A DNA stretch of 33,413 nucleotides from an uncultured Saccharospirillaceae bacterium (GCA_947499545.1 CANMOZ010000026.1:1-33413), one strand, 5' to 3'. Shown: positions 6,872-13,641, counted from the first letter of the stretch. The notes: generated by a model not told the origin, from the letters alone. A program made the numbers and translations.

Positions 6872-7867
6872 TTAGCGATTTTTGGCCGAACAGTAGTTGC
6901 TTTTCGTTTGGCAATCTAGCGATATTTCACCTCCAAGTACAAGAGGTTTGTTTTTCATGCCATGACCAGAAAAGGGGAAGTAATATACAGGCTTGTTTAG
7001 GGATTCTGCAAAGGATTGAATGACTGTTTTGTAGATCAATCGCTCGGCATCGGTTGGATCAACAGAGTAGAACTGGCCAAAGATAACAGCTTTAATATTT
7101 TTAAAGGACTTCATCATTAATAAATGATGTAAATCTCTATCTAAGTGCCTAAAGCTATCGCCTACATCTTCAATGAATAGAATTTTGTTTTTGAAGTCTG
7201 GTTGAAATTCAGTGTCAATGGTAGCTTTTACGAGAGTAAGATTGCCTCCAATGAGTTCCCCTTTAACTTTTTGCTTGCTGGCTTCTTTGTTTAGAGGTAG
7301 TACATTATTGTAGGTAACACCATCATTAAGAATTTCATTGATTGAAGGGATAGGCTCAAGTTTATTAATGTCACTCGAGTTTGTACCCTTTTCACTTTTT
7401 AATTTGTAGGTATCTTCATTTAGACTAGCTACAACTCCGTGTACTGATCGCCATTTGAGATATTTGTTAACAAAACCATGTATAGCGGTTACATCACTAA
7501 ACCCGACAATGGTTTTTGGTTTAACGTTCTGTAATTCGGATACCTTTGACTTTAGTTGAGGGAGTAGATTGAGGGCACCCGCTCCACCTCTAACAAACCA
7601 AATGATGTCGACGGATGGGTCTTTCATTGCACTGTATAAGGCATTTGCTCTTTCATCATCCATATTGACATAGCCGAAGTCTGATACAACTTGATTTAGA
7701 TACTTTAATGTAACACTGTACCCTTTAAGCTCTAGCGCTGTGGTTATTAATGGAACATCTTGCTCATTGTATGCGCTTGATACGGATACTAAAGCAATGT
7801 TTTGATTGTTTGCTGTAAAACCTATGCATGGAATGAATAGAAGCAATAGAAAAATTAAATTTTTCAT
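6872..7867 (-). CDS. Secreted S66-family peptidase (LdcA/MccF-like), copy 1
   Basis: A 331-aa protein from the ATG at 7867, chosen because GGAG lies 9 bases upstream and it gives a clean signal peptide (MKNLIFLLLLFIPCIGFTA). An upstream in-frame start would add 10 residues. Family S66 covers L,D-carboxypeptidases that trim the D-Ala of cytoplasmic tetrapeptides, and MccF-type immunity hydrolases. The Gly-rich RGGAGALNLLP lies at 93-103 and the catalytic triad is readable: S124 (VGFSDVT), E233 (FIEDVG), H302 (FSGHGMKNKP). Canonical LdcA is cytoplasmic; a signal peptide on this family is unusual. It is about 55 percent identical by eye to the neighbour at 8055-9053, so the pair is a tandem duplication. 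It is in the orientation of the late genes. Confidence 0.85.
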   Translation of the reverse strand: MKNLIFLLLLFIPCIGFTANNQNIALVSVSSAYNEQDVPLITTALELKGYSVTLKYLNQVVSDFGYVNMDDERANALYSAMKDPSVDIIWFVRGGAGALNLLPQLKSKVSELQNVKPKTIVGFSDVTAIHGFVNKYLKWRSVHGVVASLNEDTYKLKSEKGTNSSDINKLEPIPSINEILNDGVTYNNVLPLNKEASKQKVKGELIGGNLTLVKATIDTEFQPDFKNKILFIEDVGDSFRHLDRDLHHLLMMKSFKNIKAVIFGQFYSVDPTDAERLIYKTVIQSFAESLNKPVYYFPFSGHGMKNKPLVLGGEISLDCQTKSNYCSAKNR

Positions 7868-8054
7868 TGTTATACTCCAGAATGGGTGGATGCTCATAAT
7901 ACAATCAAAAAATTAAGCTTGAAATTCACATTGAAGTTCACAAATAAGTCGGTCGCATTCTTTGATGTTGGTTGTGATTGCGGCGCGTGTTTTTGTGATT
8001 TGACACGGCAAGTTCATACCTCTTGCCGTGGATTCTATCTTTATATCTAGTTGT

Positions 8055-9053
8055 TTATTGAAGGTTCGAATTGAACGAGCAGTAGCTACCAGGCATTGAG
8101 CAATCGATCGAGGTGTTTGCATTCAATACAAGTGGCTTATTGTGAAGCCCATGGCCTGTGAATGGAAAATAATAAACTGGCTTGTCCAGTCTCTTTGCAA
8201 AACTCTCCATCACTGACTTGTACATAATGCGTTCGTGCAAGGTAGGTTTGAATGAATTAAACTCTCCAAAAATAACCGCTTTTGCATCCTTGATGGATTC
8301 AACCATTAAAAGTTGGTTCAAATCACGATCAATAGTCATTTCATTATCCCTTAGACCTTCAAGCAGTATGATCTTATCCTTGAAGTCAGGTTGAAACTCC
8401 GTTCCAAGCGTTGCTTTCAAAAGCGTCAGATTGCCACCGATCAAGGTGCCGGAAATAGACTTTTTCTCGTTATCTGCATTTAATGGCAATAAGTTTTCAT
8501 ACTTTACACCTTGAGTCATCAACGTTTTGACGGAAGGTAAAGGTTCTAACTTATTCATTTCAAGTGTGGCGATACCTTGAGCCTTTTTCAAATTGTATAC
8601 ATTGGCATTTAGTTCACCAACCACACCGTGAACCGATTTCCAGCCCAATTGATTGTTAACAAACGTGTGGATGCCTGTGACATCACTAAACCCAACTAAA
8701 GTTTTGGGTTCTAACTGCTTAAGTTCGGACAACTTCTCTTTTAAAGATGGAAGCAAGTTGATTGAGCCTCCTCCACCGCGAACAAACCACAGAACATCAA
8801 CATTGGGGTCAGCCATTGCCTTTGTAAGAGAATCCACACGCTCATATAGCCGGTTAACATATCCGAAATCGGATACTACTTGGTTAAGGTATTGGGTTGT
8901 CACCTGATAACCTTGATCCTTTAATGCCGTTTCGATTAGAGGTATATCCTGTTTGTTGTATGCCATAGACACAGAGACAAGAGCAACATTTTGATAGCCT
9001 GCTGCTGAAGCAGCCATAGACGCACTTAAAAGAAAGGGTAAGAATTTTTTCAT
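8055..9053 (-). CDS. Secreted S66-family peptidase (LdcA/MccF-like), copy 2
   Basis: A 332-aa paralogue of the downstream gene, with signal peptide MKKFLPFLLSASMAASAA. RGGGGSINLLP is followed by the triad S123 (VGFSDVT), E232 (LLEGLRD) and H301 (FTGHGLHNKP). Differences from copy 1 concentrate around the Glu loop (EGLRDNEMT against EDVGDSFRH), so the two may have different specificity. The tail ends with a Cys pair (SIDCSMPGSYCS). A matching pair (LDCQTKSNYCS) in copy 1 suggests a disulphide in an oxidising compartment, which agrees with export. It is the first gene after the Mor-like regulator in the late direction. Likely actions are cleavage of peptidoglycan-derived peptides or of a peptide antibiotic; the substrate is unknown. 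Confidence 0.87.
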   Translation of the reverse strand: MKKFLPFLLSASMAASAAGYQNVALVSVSMAYNKQDIPLIETALKDQGYQVTTQYLNQVVSDFGYVNRLYERVDSLTKAMADPNVDVLWFVRGGGGSINLLPSLKEKLSELKQLEPKTLVGFSDVTGIHTFVNNQLGWKSVHGVVGELNANVYNLKKAQGIATLEMNKLEPLPSVKTLMTQGVKYENLLPLNADNEKKSISGTLIGGNLTLLKATLGTEFQPDFKDKIILLEGLRDNEMTIDRDLNQLLMVESIKDAKAVIFGEFNSFKPTLHERIMYKSVMESFAKRLDKPVYYFPFTGHGLHNKPLVLNANTSIDCSMPGSYCSFNSNLQ

Positions 9054-9084
9054 GTGTACATCACCTATTTATTTTCATTATGAA

Positions 9085-9123
9085 TATTTGAAGCTGATAG
9101 TTGAGTAACTAACGCTTCAAATA
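9085..9123. promoter_or_regulatory. Nested inverted repeat upstream of the S66 peptidase gene
   Basis: Outer arms TATTTGAAGC (9085-9094) and GCTTCAAATA (9114-9123) pair perfectly. Inside them TAGTT-GAGT-AACTA pairs again, giving an extended hairpin with a small internal loop. It sits between the Mor-like gene stop and the S66 gene start. It could act as an operator, an attenuator or a terminator; there is no clean T-run. The left arm contains AATATTTGAA, shared with the dyad at 10795-10824. Confidence 0.45.
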
Positions 9124-9176
9124 GGCAATGTACTGGTGGTTCTTATCAAAAGCCTCTAGCACTTTTTCTAATACTG

Positions 9177-9548
9177 TTAATTGCTCACCACATTCACCAC
9201 TTGTTTAACACTTAACCCAACTTGCTTTGCAATCAACTCCACCGGTATTCCATCCGCAGCCATTGCAGCTATGAACTGGTTGCGATATGACCGAAGCAGT
9301 GATGCGTATCTAGGTAAGTTCAAAATCATGCCTGGGAACTCATTCGACATCCGCTTAGCAGCTTCCCACCCAAGTATCTTCACCAATCGATGATTGCTAG
9401 GCAGCTTCTTCGGAACATAAATACTCACAGCGCGTGAGCGGTACTTGCAGGGGGGCCAATGGGTGATCAGGTGAATGGTTTGCCGTCGGCCGATCACCTC
9501 AACCACTTCTTGTAAACTTTTCGGAAGCTTTGGGTAAACGTGATGCAT
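9177..9548 (-). CDS. Mor-type transcriptional activator (probable late-gene activator)
   Basis: A 123-aa protein with the Mor/C layout of phage Mu. It has a dimerisation N-terminus (LPKSLQEVVEVIGRRQTIHLI, residues 8-28), a beta element of the form SIYVPKKLP (42-50), a helix with GWEAAKRMSNEFPG, and a C-terminal helix-turn-helix (YRNQFIAAMAADGIPVELIAKQVGLSVKQVVNVV, about 88-121). Mor-family proteins activate middle or late promoters that lack good -35 boxes. It is encoded immediately ahead of the lysis and packaging genes in the same direction, as in many Pseudomonas-type prophages. The recurrent AGAGGAAAT motif upstream of late genes is a candidate target, which is inference. The ATG start at 9548 has only a weak SD. 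Confidence 0.8.
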   Translation of the reverse strand: MHHVYPKLPKSLQEVVEVIGRRQTIHLITHWPPCKYRSRAVSIYVPKKLPSNHRLVKILGWEAAKRMSNEFPGMILNLPRYASLLRSYRNQFIAAMAADGIPVELIAKQVGLSVKQVVNVVSN

Positions 9549-9634
9549 AAAGGTATAAAGCGCTCAATCATGGCCCGATTAAAACGACTTTATATATACA
9601 AAACCCTCTCTTAAATGGCAATAAATTCTAAGTG

Positions 9635-10045
9635 TTAATATCCGACTCGTTGGTCAGCTTTTAAGGCATCAACTTCTGCTCTAAGGGCTTTAACTTCAGA
9701 AACAAGAATTGCAGCAATGCCAGTCAAGTCAATATCTGGTGTGATGCTTGTTTCCATATTATCAATAAGCAATCTGGTATCGACGGTTTCTAAATTCTCT
9801 ATTGAAAACCCCAATGACTGTGAGTTGCCAGATGCATCCTGTAGTGCATATGGTTGGATGATATGTATTAAATCTGGATTGTATTTCAAAGGTTCAATAT
9901 TTTCTTTCAGTCGTTGATCACTGAACCTAAGCTTGGTAACCCATTCATGAATATTGCTTGTGTTTACAGCTTCATAAGCGCTTAGTGTAGATGAAAAAAT
10001 TAAAATAATAGAAGTAAGAGTGTAATATAAATGCCTGTACTTCAT
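9635..10045 (-). CDS. Secreted protein consisting of a peptidase S74 (intramolecular chaperone) domain
   Basis: A 136-aa protein from the ATG at 10045 (GAGGA nine bases upstream). The signal peptide MKYRHLYYTLTSIILIFSSTLSA is followed directly by the S74 signature RFSDQRLKENI, with S42-D43 and K47 in the positions needed for self-cleavage in phage endosialidase and tail-spike chaperones. It continues LIHIIQPYAL, SLGFSIENLE and a C-terminal helix (IDLTGIAAILVSEVKALRAEVDALKA) that resembles the coiled trimerisation end of the family. In phages S74 is the C-terminal tail of long fibre or spike proteins in the cytoplasm; here there is no spike, only export signal plus S74. It is in late-gene orientation. 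Function unknown; possibly an envelope-directed decoy, or chaperone for a separate protein. Confidence 0.8.
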   Translation of the reverse strand: MKYRHLYYTLTSIILIFSSTLSAYEAVNTSNIHEWVTKLRFSDQRLKENIEPLKYNPDLIHIIQPYALQDASGNSQSLGFSIENLETVDTRLLIDNMETSITPDIDLTGIAAILVSEVKALRAEVDALKADQRVGY

Positions 10046-10077
10046 TTTTCTTATCCTCGTTGAATGAAATATGATTA

Positions 10078-10287
10078 TTACTCTTCTATCCTTGGAACCC
10101 CATAAGTAAAGCAAGGTATGCGTGAGTGATAACAGGTCGTTTCGCCTGGTTGCGTGCTTGTACGATGATCTGTCAATAAAGGGACGGGATTAAAAATTGT
10201 TTCAAAGGTAAGTTCAGCAGCCAAAACGTTATTTATAGAAAATATCCCTGTTATGAATATGACTGCTTTTAACGTTTTATTTTCCAT
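10078..10287 (-). CDS. Small secreted Cys-containing protein
   Basis: A 69-aa protein with a clear signal peptide (MENKTLKAVIFITGIFSINNVLAAE, cleavage near residue 23-24), leaving about 45 residues. The end carries two Cys spaced by six residues (CYHSRIPCFTYG). The pattern R-I-P-C recurs in the neighbouring small secreted protein (10512-10709), so the two may be diverged relatives. The S74-domain gene begins 32 bp after the stop on the same strand, so they may be co-transcribed. The SD is weak (GGAA). No family recognised. Confidence 0.55.
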   Translation of the reverse strand: MENKTLKAVIFITGIFSINNVLAAELTFETIFNPVPLLTDHRTSTQPGETTCYHSRIPCFTYGVPRIEE

Positions 10288-10459
10288 CTTTTTATTCCAA
10301 GGGCTCGGGTTAACTTGGAAATAGCTTACGTTTGATATCCAGAATTATTTTGATGCAAGTCAAGTCTGGCGAGTGGATATTGAGTAAAGAAATAGCTCTA
10401 TGATATGCATCAAAATTCAATTTACGCAAATATTGCAGGTGATATGTATTTGACTATAT

Positions 10460-10493
10460 AAGCAACAATCTCATTTATATAAGATTGTTGCTT
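10460..10493 (-). terminator. 12-bp perfect hairpin between the two small secreted protein genes
   Basis: Arms AAGCAACAATCT (10460-10471) and AGATTGTTGCTT (10482-10493) pair perfectly around a 10-base AT loop. It lies 18 bp after the stop of the 65-aa gene and would fold on either strand. The T-rich flanks are short, so efficiency as an intrinsic terminator is uncertain. Confidence 0.6.
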
Positions 10494-10511
10494 TGGTCTG
10501 ATGATCTGGTT

Positions 10512-10709
10512 TTAGCTTTGAACGGGTGCGTTTATGCAGGGTATGCGAATGGTGCACTTAATGTTAGCAATTTCTTTGATTTGTTCTGCTGTCAACTCCA
10601 TCGTTTTATCTTTTTCTACGACAATTGGTTCAAGATCTATCTCGAAAGCTTTGGTTGGCAAGGAAACAGCGATTACAAAAGCGGGTAGTAAAGTTTGGAA
10701 GTGTTTCAT
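10512..10709 (-). CDS. Small secreted Cys-containing protein
   Basis: A 65-aa protein with signal peptide MKHFQTLLPAFVIAVSLPTKAF and a mature part of about 43 residues: an acidic helix (VVEKDKTMELTAEQIKEIANI) and a terminal CTIRIPCINA with two Cys spaced by five. AAGG lies at good distance from the ATG at 10709. It shares the R-I-P-C ending with the 69-aa protein at 10078-10287. It is preceded by a dyad (10795-10824) and followed by a strong hairpin, so it is probably its own transcription unit. Function unknown; a secreted micro-toxin, inhibitor or exclusion peptide are possibilities only. Confidence 0.6.
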   Translation of the reverse strand: MKHFQTLLPAFVIAVSLPTKAFEIDLEPIVVEKDKTMELTAEQIKEIANIKCTIRIPCINAPVQS

Positions 10710-10794
10710 GCTTATACCTTCTTTAATAAATGGAATTCAACGATCTTCCAATACTCTACCTTGATGACGGTGGCGTATAATGACGTGTGTCAAT

Positions 10795-10824
10795 ATTCAA
10801 ATATTTCATTAGCAATATTTGAAT
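10795..10824. promoter_or_regulatory. Perfect 10-bp inverted repeat upstream of the small secreted protein gene
   Basis: Arms ATTCAAATAT (10795-10804) and ATATTTGAAT (10815-10824) surround a 10-base spacer. The element lies about 85-115 bp upstream of the 65-aa gene start and looks like a two-half-site operator. AATATTTGAA occurs again at 9083-9092 ahead of the S66 gene, and CAAATATT at 10427-10434 ahead of the 69-aa gene. Apart from this dyad and the terminator at 10889-10918 I see nothing else in the 325-bp gap 10710-11034. Confidence 0.45.
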
Positions 10825-10888
10825 TTGTTTTTGATTTGAGTCAACCTTACCTGTATGGCGCCTTGTAATCCGCTGTTCATTTTTTTAG

Positions 10889-10918
10889 GCACCCCTGCCT
10901 CGCACGGGTGCTTTTTTT
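10889..10918 (+). terminator. Intrinsic terminator on the plus strand with no plus-strand gene ahead of it
   Basis: A GCACCC stem (10889-10894) pairs with GGGTGC (10906-10911) and is followed by seven T (10912-10918), a textbook intrinsic terminator reading rightwards. No plus-strand protein gene precedes it within several kilobases, so it may end a short untranslated RNA from about 10.8 kb, or protect the minus-strand operon from read-through. Confidence 0.7.
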
Positions 10919-11034
10919 ATGCTTGCGATTAAGGCGAGTAGCTTCCCCCAAACAGCATCGCAGTTTCCTCCCTTGGGTCGATGACGTAAGGTTGTTCGGC
11001 TGCAGATACCACCAAACTCTGCAGCCAAATAGTA

Positions 11035-12027
11035 TCAAATCCTAAAAAACTGATTACTTTCGCTCAAATCAAGCACTACATTGCCGTCAATCAAGCTTTT
11101 GTCGATCTGTTCGGCTCTGCTACCCAAAAGCGTTAGGATGTATTGCCCATCAAGCTTATTAGCCAGTTCCAGGAGGGTGCAAAGTTTGTTTATGTCGAGA
11201 TTCTCTAAGTTGTCTTGAGCAGCAAACCTAGGGCAGGGCAAGCGTTTCTCTCGGACGAAATCAATATAAGCCAAATTAAAAATCGCGATGATCCCTTTTC
11301 GCATGCCGCAGCCAACACCATAAGCATTATCCGATAATCTGAACTTTGCATTGTCTGAATCGTACTTAAGAGATATATCTTCACCATAAAACTTTTGCAT
11401 GTACTCAGAAAAAATAGCATTGAAAAAGTTTAGCTGTTCACCAAAGCCATTTTCTCTTGAAAGTTCTTCTTGAAATCCAAATAAGAATTGGTAAGCGGAG
11501 GCTGGAGCTTTACTGGATTCGGTTTGCATCAAATACGGCAATGCATGGGTTATCTCTGTGGTGTGCCGAATCATCATGGGGGTGAGTAAACGAAGATCAA
11601 GCTCTTGGCCGGCATCAGGAAATAAAAAAAACTTTAATGCCTCTCGGTAGCTTTTGGTGTTTTGACAAGGAATGCCATCAACCAAATCAAAGCGGTCATG
11701 TTTTTTCGCCATAAATGTACGTTCTAGGTTTAATATGCTGCCATTATCGTACTGAAGGCTTAGGTTTGCCGTGACTTCATTCGTTTTCAGGTAATGAAAT
11801 ATGAAGGGGTTGATCTCATCTCTGCTTTCGGGGTTGGAATAGATATTCTTAGTTTTTGCCCCCAAGCAAAAATCCAGCACACGAATGGCCGTTGTTTTGC
11901 CGACAGAGTTGCTCATATGCTGATGTGGGGAATCTGTACTGCTAATGATAAGGTTTAACCCTTTCTTAAAAGAAATATTCCGAATAGTACGATTCTGGTT
12001 GGTGATGTTAAGACTCTTTAATAACAT
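11035..12027 (-). CDS. DUF2326-type P-loop ATPase with central region deleted
   Basis: A 330-aa protein from the ATG at 12027 (MLLKSLNITN; AGGG upstream). The N-terminal half is the ATPase head of the DUF2326 family: FKKGLNLIISS, a P-loop NSVGKTT at about 44-50, then VLDFCLGAKTKNIY. The C-terminal half is the DUF2326 end, with KKG-like GMRKGIIAIFNLAYIDF, LPCPRFAAQD and ANKLDGQYILTLL. Full-length relatives are near 550-600 aa and have a long coiled coil between these parts. Here FLFGFQEELSREN passes straight into the C-terminal domain, so roughly 200 residues appear to be absent without breaking the frame. Such ATPases are the SMC-like component of ABC-three-component systems, suspected in defence, but no partner gene is adjacent. 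It could be a compact functional variant or a decaying remnant. Confidence 0.75.
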   Translation of the reverse strand: MLLKSLNITNQNRTIRNISFKKGLNLIISSTDSPHQHMSNSVGKTTAIRVLDFCLGAKTKNIYSNPESRDEINPFIFHYLKTNEVTANLSLQYDNGSILNLERTFMAKKHDRFDLVDGIPCQNTKSYREALKFFLFPDAGQELDLRLLTPMMIRHTTEITHALPYLMQTESSKAPASAYQFLFGFQEELSRENGFGEQLNFFNAIFSEYMQKFYGEDISLKYDSDNAKFRLSDNAYGVGCGMRKGIIAIFNLAYIDFVREKRLPCPRFAAQDNLENLDINKLCTLLELANKLDGQYILTLLGSRAEQIDKSLIDGNVVLDLSESNQFFRI

Positions 12028-12153
12028 ACAATGCCCTATTTTATTTAACCCGCAATCCCTTAAAAGCCACCCATGGTTCACCTAGATGTTTGTGAAATCC
12101 CGCACCTTAGGGTGGCATACAAAGCCTAGTCTGTTTTGCTTACTCGAAAAAGG

Positions 12154-12891
12154 TTATGAAGCTGCTTCTCGTGTAAGCAGAACGCTCGCCCACATCTTCT
12201 TAAGCTTGGTGAGCCCTTTTCCTGTGACTAAAGTGGTCACACCTTCCTTTAACCCTTGTTCGGGGTGTTCGAAGCGGCGGAGCTTCACGTCGAGCAGGCC
12301 TTGTTCGATCTTGTGCTGGTAGGGTTGGTTTTTGCGGTTGATCCATCCGTTCAGGCGTAGGAAGGAATACAGCCGATTCTGACCGGTGCCGATGAGTTTA
12401 GCGGCCTCTGCGACGCTGATGGCATCTGGGCTGACGGCGACTTGATCATGAAAGGCGACCTTGGGGCTGTCGGCTTCGAGTTGCAGTTCAAGCACTTTGC
12501 ATTCTTGCTGAAGCTGTAGCTTTTGCTGCTCGGACTCCAGCGCCATTTGCAGAATTTCAATTCGTGAAAGCTCGGTCTGAGGTTTGGCTTGCACCAGCTC
12601 ATAAAAAGATTTCACCAGGCGTTTTTTGAATTCGACAACGATTGGCGAGTTGCGCATTAAGGTCAGCAAGAAGGTGGCTTGGTGTTCGTTGAGTGTTACG
12701 TACTCTGTTGGCCTTCCTGTGGTTCTAGATAGTTTCTCCGTTTTAAACGTAGAAACCCCTAATTCCCTAATGTCACGCGCATTTTTCGCAATAAGCTCCA
12801 TAACATTTTTATGCTGCACCCCCGTGCCTTCGGCAATCGCCAGCGAGGTGGTCACGGCTTGTCCGTCTTTCAGGGTCACCAGGGCGTTCAT
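12154..12891 (-). CDS. Rha-family / KilAC-domain phage antirepressor
   Basis: A 245-aa protein. Residues 1-95 are a Rha (pRha) domain: KDGQAVTTSLAIAEGTGVQHKNVMELI, RPTEYVTLNEHQATFLLTLMRN, VEFKKRLVKSFYEL. A helical linker (residues 105-135, Gln/Glu-rich) precedes a C-terminal KilAC/ANT domain (DAISVAEAAKLIGTGQNRLYSFLRLNGWI, then TLVTGKGLTKL). Such proteins antagonise or replace the prophage repressor and regulate the lytic switch. The ATG overlaps the TGA of the upstream 142-aa gene (ATGA) and has a strong SD (AAGGGGG), so expression is coupled. Because the CI protein here lacks the usual protease Ser, an antirepressor route to induction would make sense; that is inference. Confidence 0.88.
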   Translation of the reverse strand: MNALVTLKDGQAVTTSLAIAEGTGVQHKNVMELIAKNARDIRELGVSTFKTEKLSRTTGRPTEYVTLNEHQATFLLTLMRNSPIVVEFKKRLVKSFYELVQAKPQTELSRIEILQMALESEQQKLQLQQECKVLELQLEADSPKVAFHDQVAVSPDAISVAEAAKLIGTGQNRLYSFLRLNGWINRKNQPYQHKIEQGLLDVKLRRFEHPEQGLKEGVTTLVTGKGLTKLKKMWASVLLTREAAS

Positions 12892-13316
12892 AGGTCACCC
12901 CCTTCCAGCGCGGCGGCTTCTTTCTGTTCGCGCTCAAGCTGTTCGTCTAAGGCTTCATACAGGCATTGGTGATCGGGCGGGGCGTTGGCCAGCAGGCGCT
13001 CTAAGTGTGTGAAAAACCCAATGTGATACCCGCGACGGTGCTTATCTTTGTAGTCGATGGTTTTGGCGATTTGCCCTAAGAGGTTTGAGCCAGCTTCATC
13101 TGGATTGGCACGCAAAAACTGCGCAAGGTGCACGGCAAATTCGGCGCCCATTTTGTAGGCAGAGTCGTAATCCGAAGCGGGAGGCAAATGCCAATAATGC
13201 GGACGCTCGTTAAGTGACCTTGGGCCTCGAATAAAGGGCAAAGCATGATAAGGAATGGGTTGAACTTCGGGTTGATAACGACGGCGCATAGGCATGCGCA
13301 AAGGTTGGGTAGCCAT
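12888..13316 (-). CDS. Conserved phage protein of unknown function
   Basis: A 142-aa, His/Arg-rich protein. Residues 38-55 (RPHYWHLPPASDYDSAYKMG) and 88-110 (DYKDKHRRGYHIGFFTHLERLL) are its most distinctive stretches, and the C-terminus is acidic and helical (EQLEREQKEAAALEGG). I recall similar small proteins between early regulators and Rha genes in Pseudomonas-type prophages, but know no function. It is the first clear protein gene after the attenuated ash-like leader and is coupled to the antirepressor by a 4-base overlap. A pair of basic residues near the N-terminus (MRRRYQP) could bind nucleic acid. Confidence 0.65.
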   Translation of the reverse strand: MATQPLRMPMRRRYQPEVQPIPYHALPFIRGPRSLNERPHYWHLPPASDYDSAYKMGAEFAVHLAQFLRANPDEAGSNLLGQIAKTIDYKDKHRRGYHIGFFTHLERLLANAPPDHQCLYEALDEQLEREQKEAAALEGGDL

Positions 13317-13429
13317 CCTGGCCTCCGTGTAAGTTTGAGTTTTTTACGATCACCAGTTAGTAGCTGGTAGTCGGGTGTCAACTAGAGCCTTACACGAAGC
13401 TCCGGGCCTATTTCCCTGGCGGGTATTGT

Positions 13430-13541
13430 ATTAACGCCTCTCCACCCGACCATAAAGGTCAAAGTGCGCCTATTGTAGGCACAAAAAAACCGCAAGTCTA
13501 TCGGGTGCGGGAAGCCGCGCGTAAGTTTTCTAGTGCGAATT
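13430..13541 (-). ncRNA. P4/ash-like leader with a short premature terminator
   Basis: Downstream of the promoter at 13542-13570, the minus strand carries a stem CCGCA/TGCGG (13490-13494 with 13506-13510) followed at once by seven T (13489-13483), a small intrinsic terminator. Next comes a second hairpin (13464-13482, GTGCCTA with TAGGCGC). The same stretch encodes, in one frame, FFCAYNRRTLTFMVGW (about 13489-13440), the hallmark of the phage Ash / Icd-like family. There is no in-frame ATG or GTG between the promoter and that peptide, so conservation may be at RNA level, as in the P4 immunity leader where transcription ends early. Whether a protein is made is unclear. The 325-bp gap 13317-13641 holds nothing else I can name. 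Confidence 0.5.
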
Positions 13542-13570
13542 AAACTAGCGGGGTTTGGGTGGGGTGTCAA
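13542..13570 (-). promoter_or_regulatory. Sigma70-type promoter for the ash-like leader and Rha operon
   Basis: Minus-strand -35 TTGACA (13570-13565), 17-bp spacer, -10 TAGTTT (13547-13542). The consensus -35 and ideal spacing make this the best promoter in the early region. It fires away from the RT-nitrilase gene, whose ATG lies about 70 bp to the right on the other strand. Confidence 0.65.
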
Positions 13571-13641
13571 GGGTTGAGCAATGCCTATTAGGTGCTTGGT
13601 CTACACTGAATCGAAATGCTACAAAGTACAATGAGTCATCT

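Noticed and set aside
6638-6919. 93-codon plus-strand frame across the holin fragment
   Set aside because: It is the antisense of the duplicated holin sequence and the S66 gene end, with no SD and no domain.
7913-8122. 69-codon minus-strand frame (begins MQTPRSIAQC) between the two S66 genes
   Set aside because: It overlaps the end of the second S66 gene in another frame, has no ribosome-binding site and no recognisable domain. It could be a small gene, but support is too thin.
13555-13641. 29 extra N-terminal codons of the RT-nitrilase frame
   Set aside because: They start at a TTG without SD and overlap the divergent promoter; the ATG at 13642 is the more credible start.
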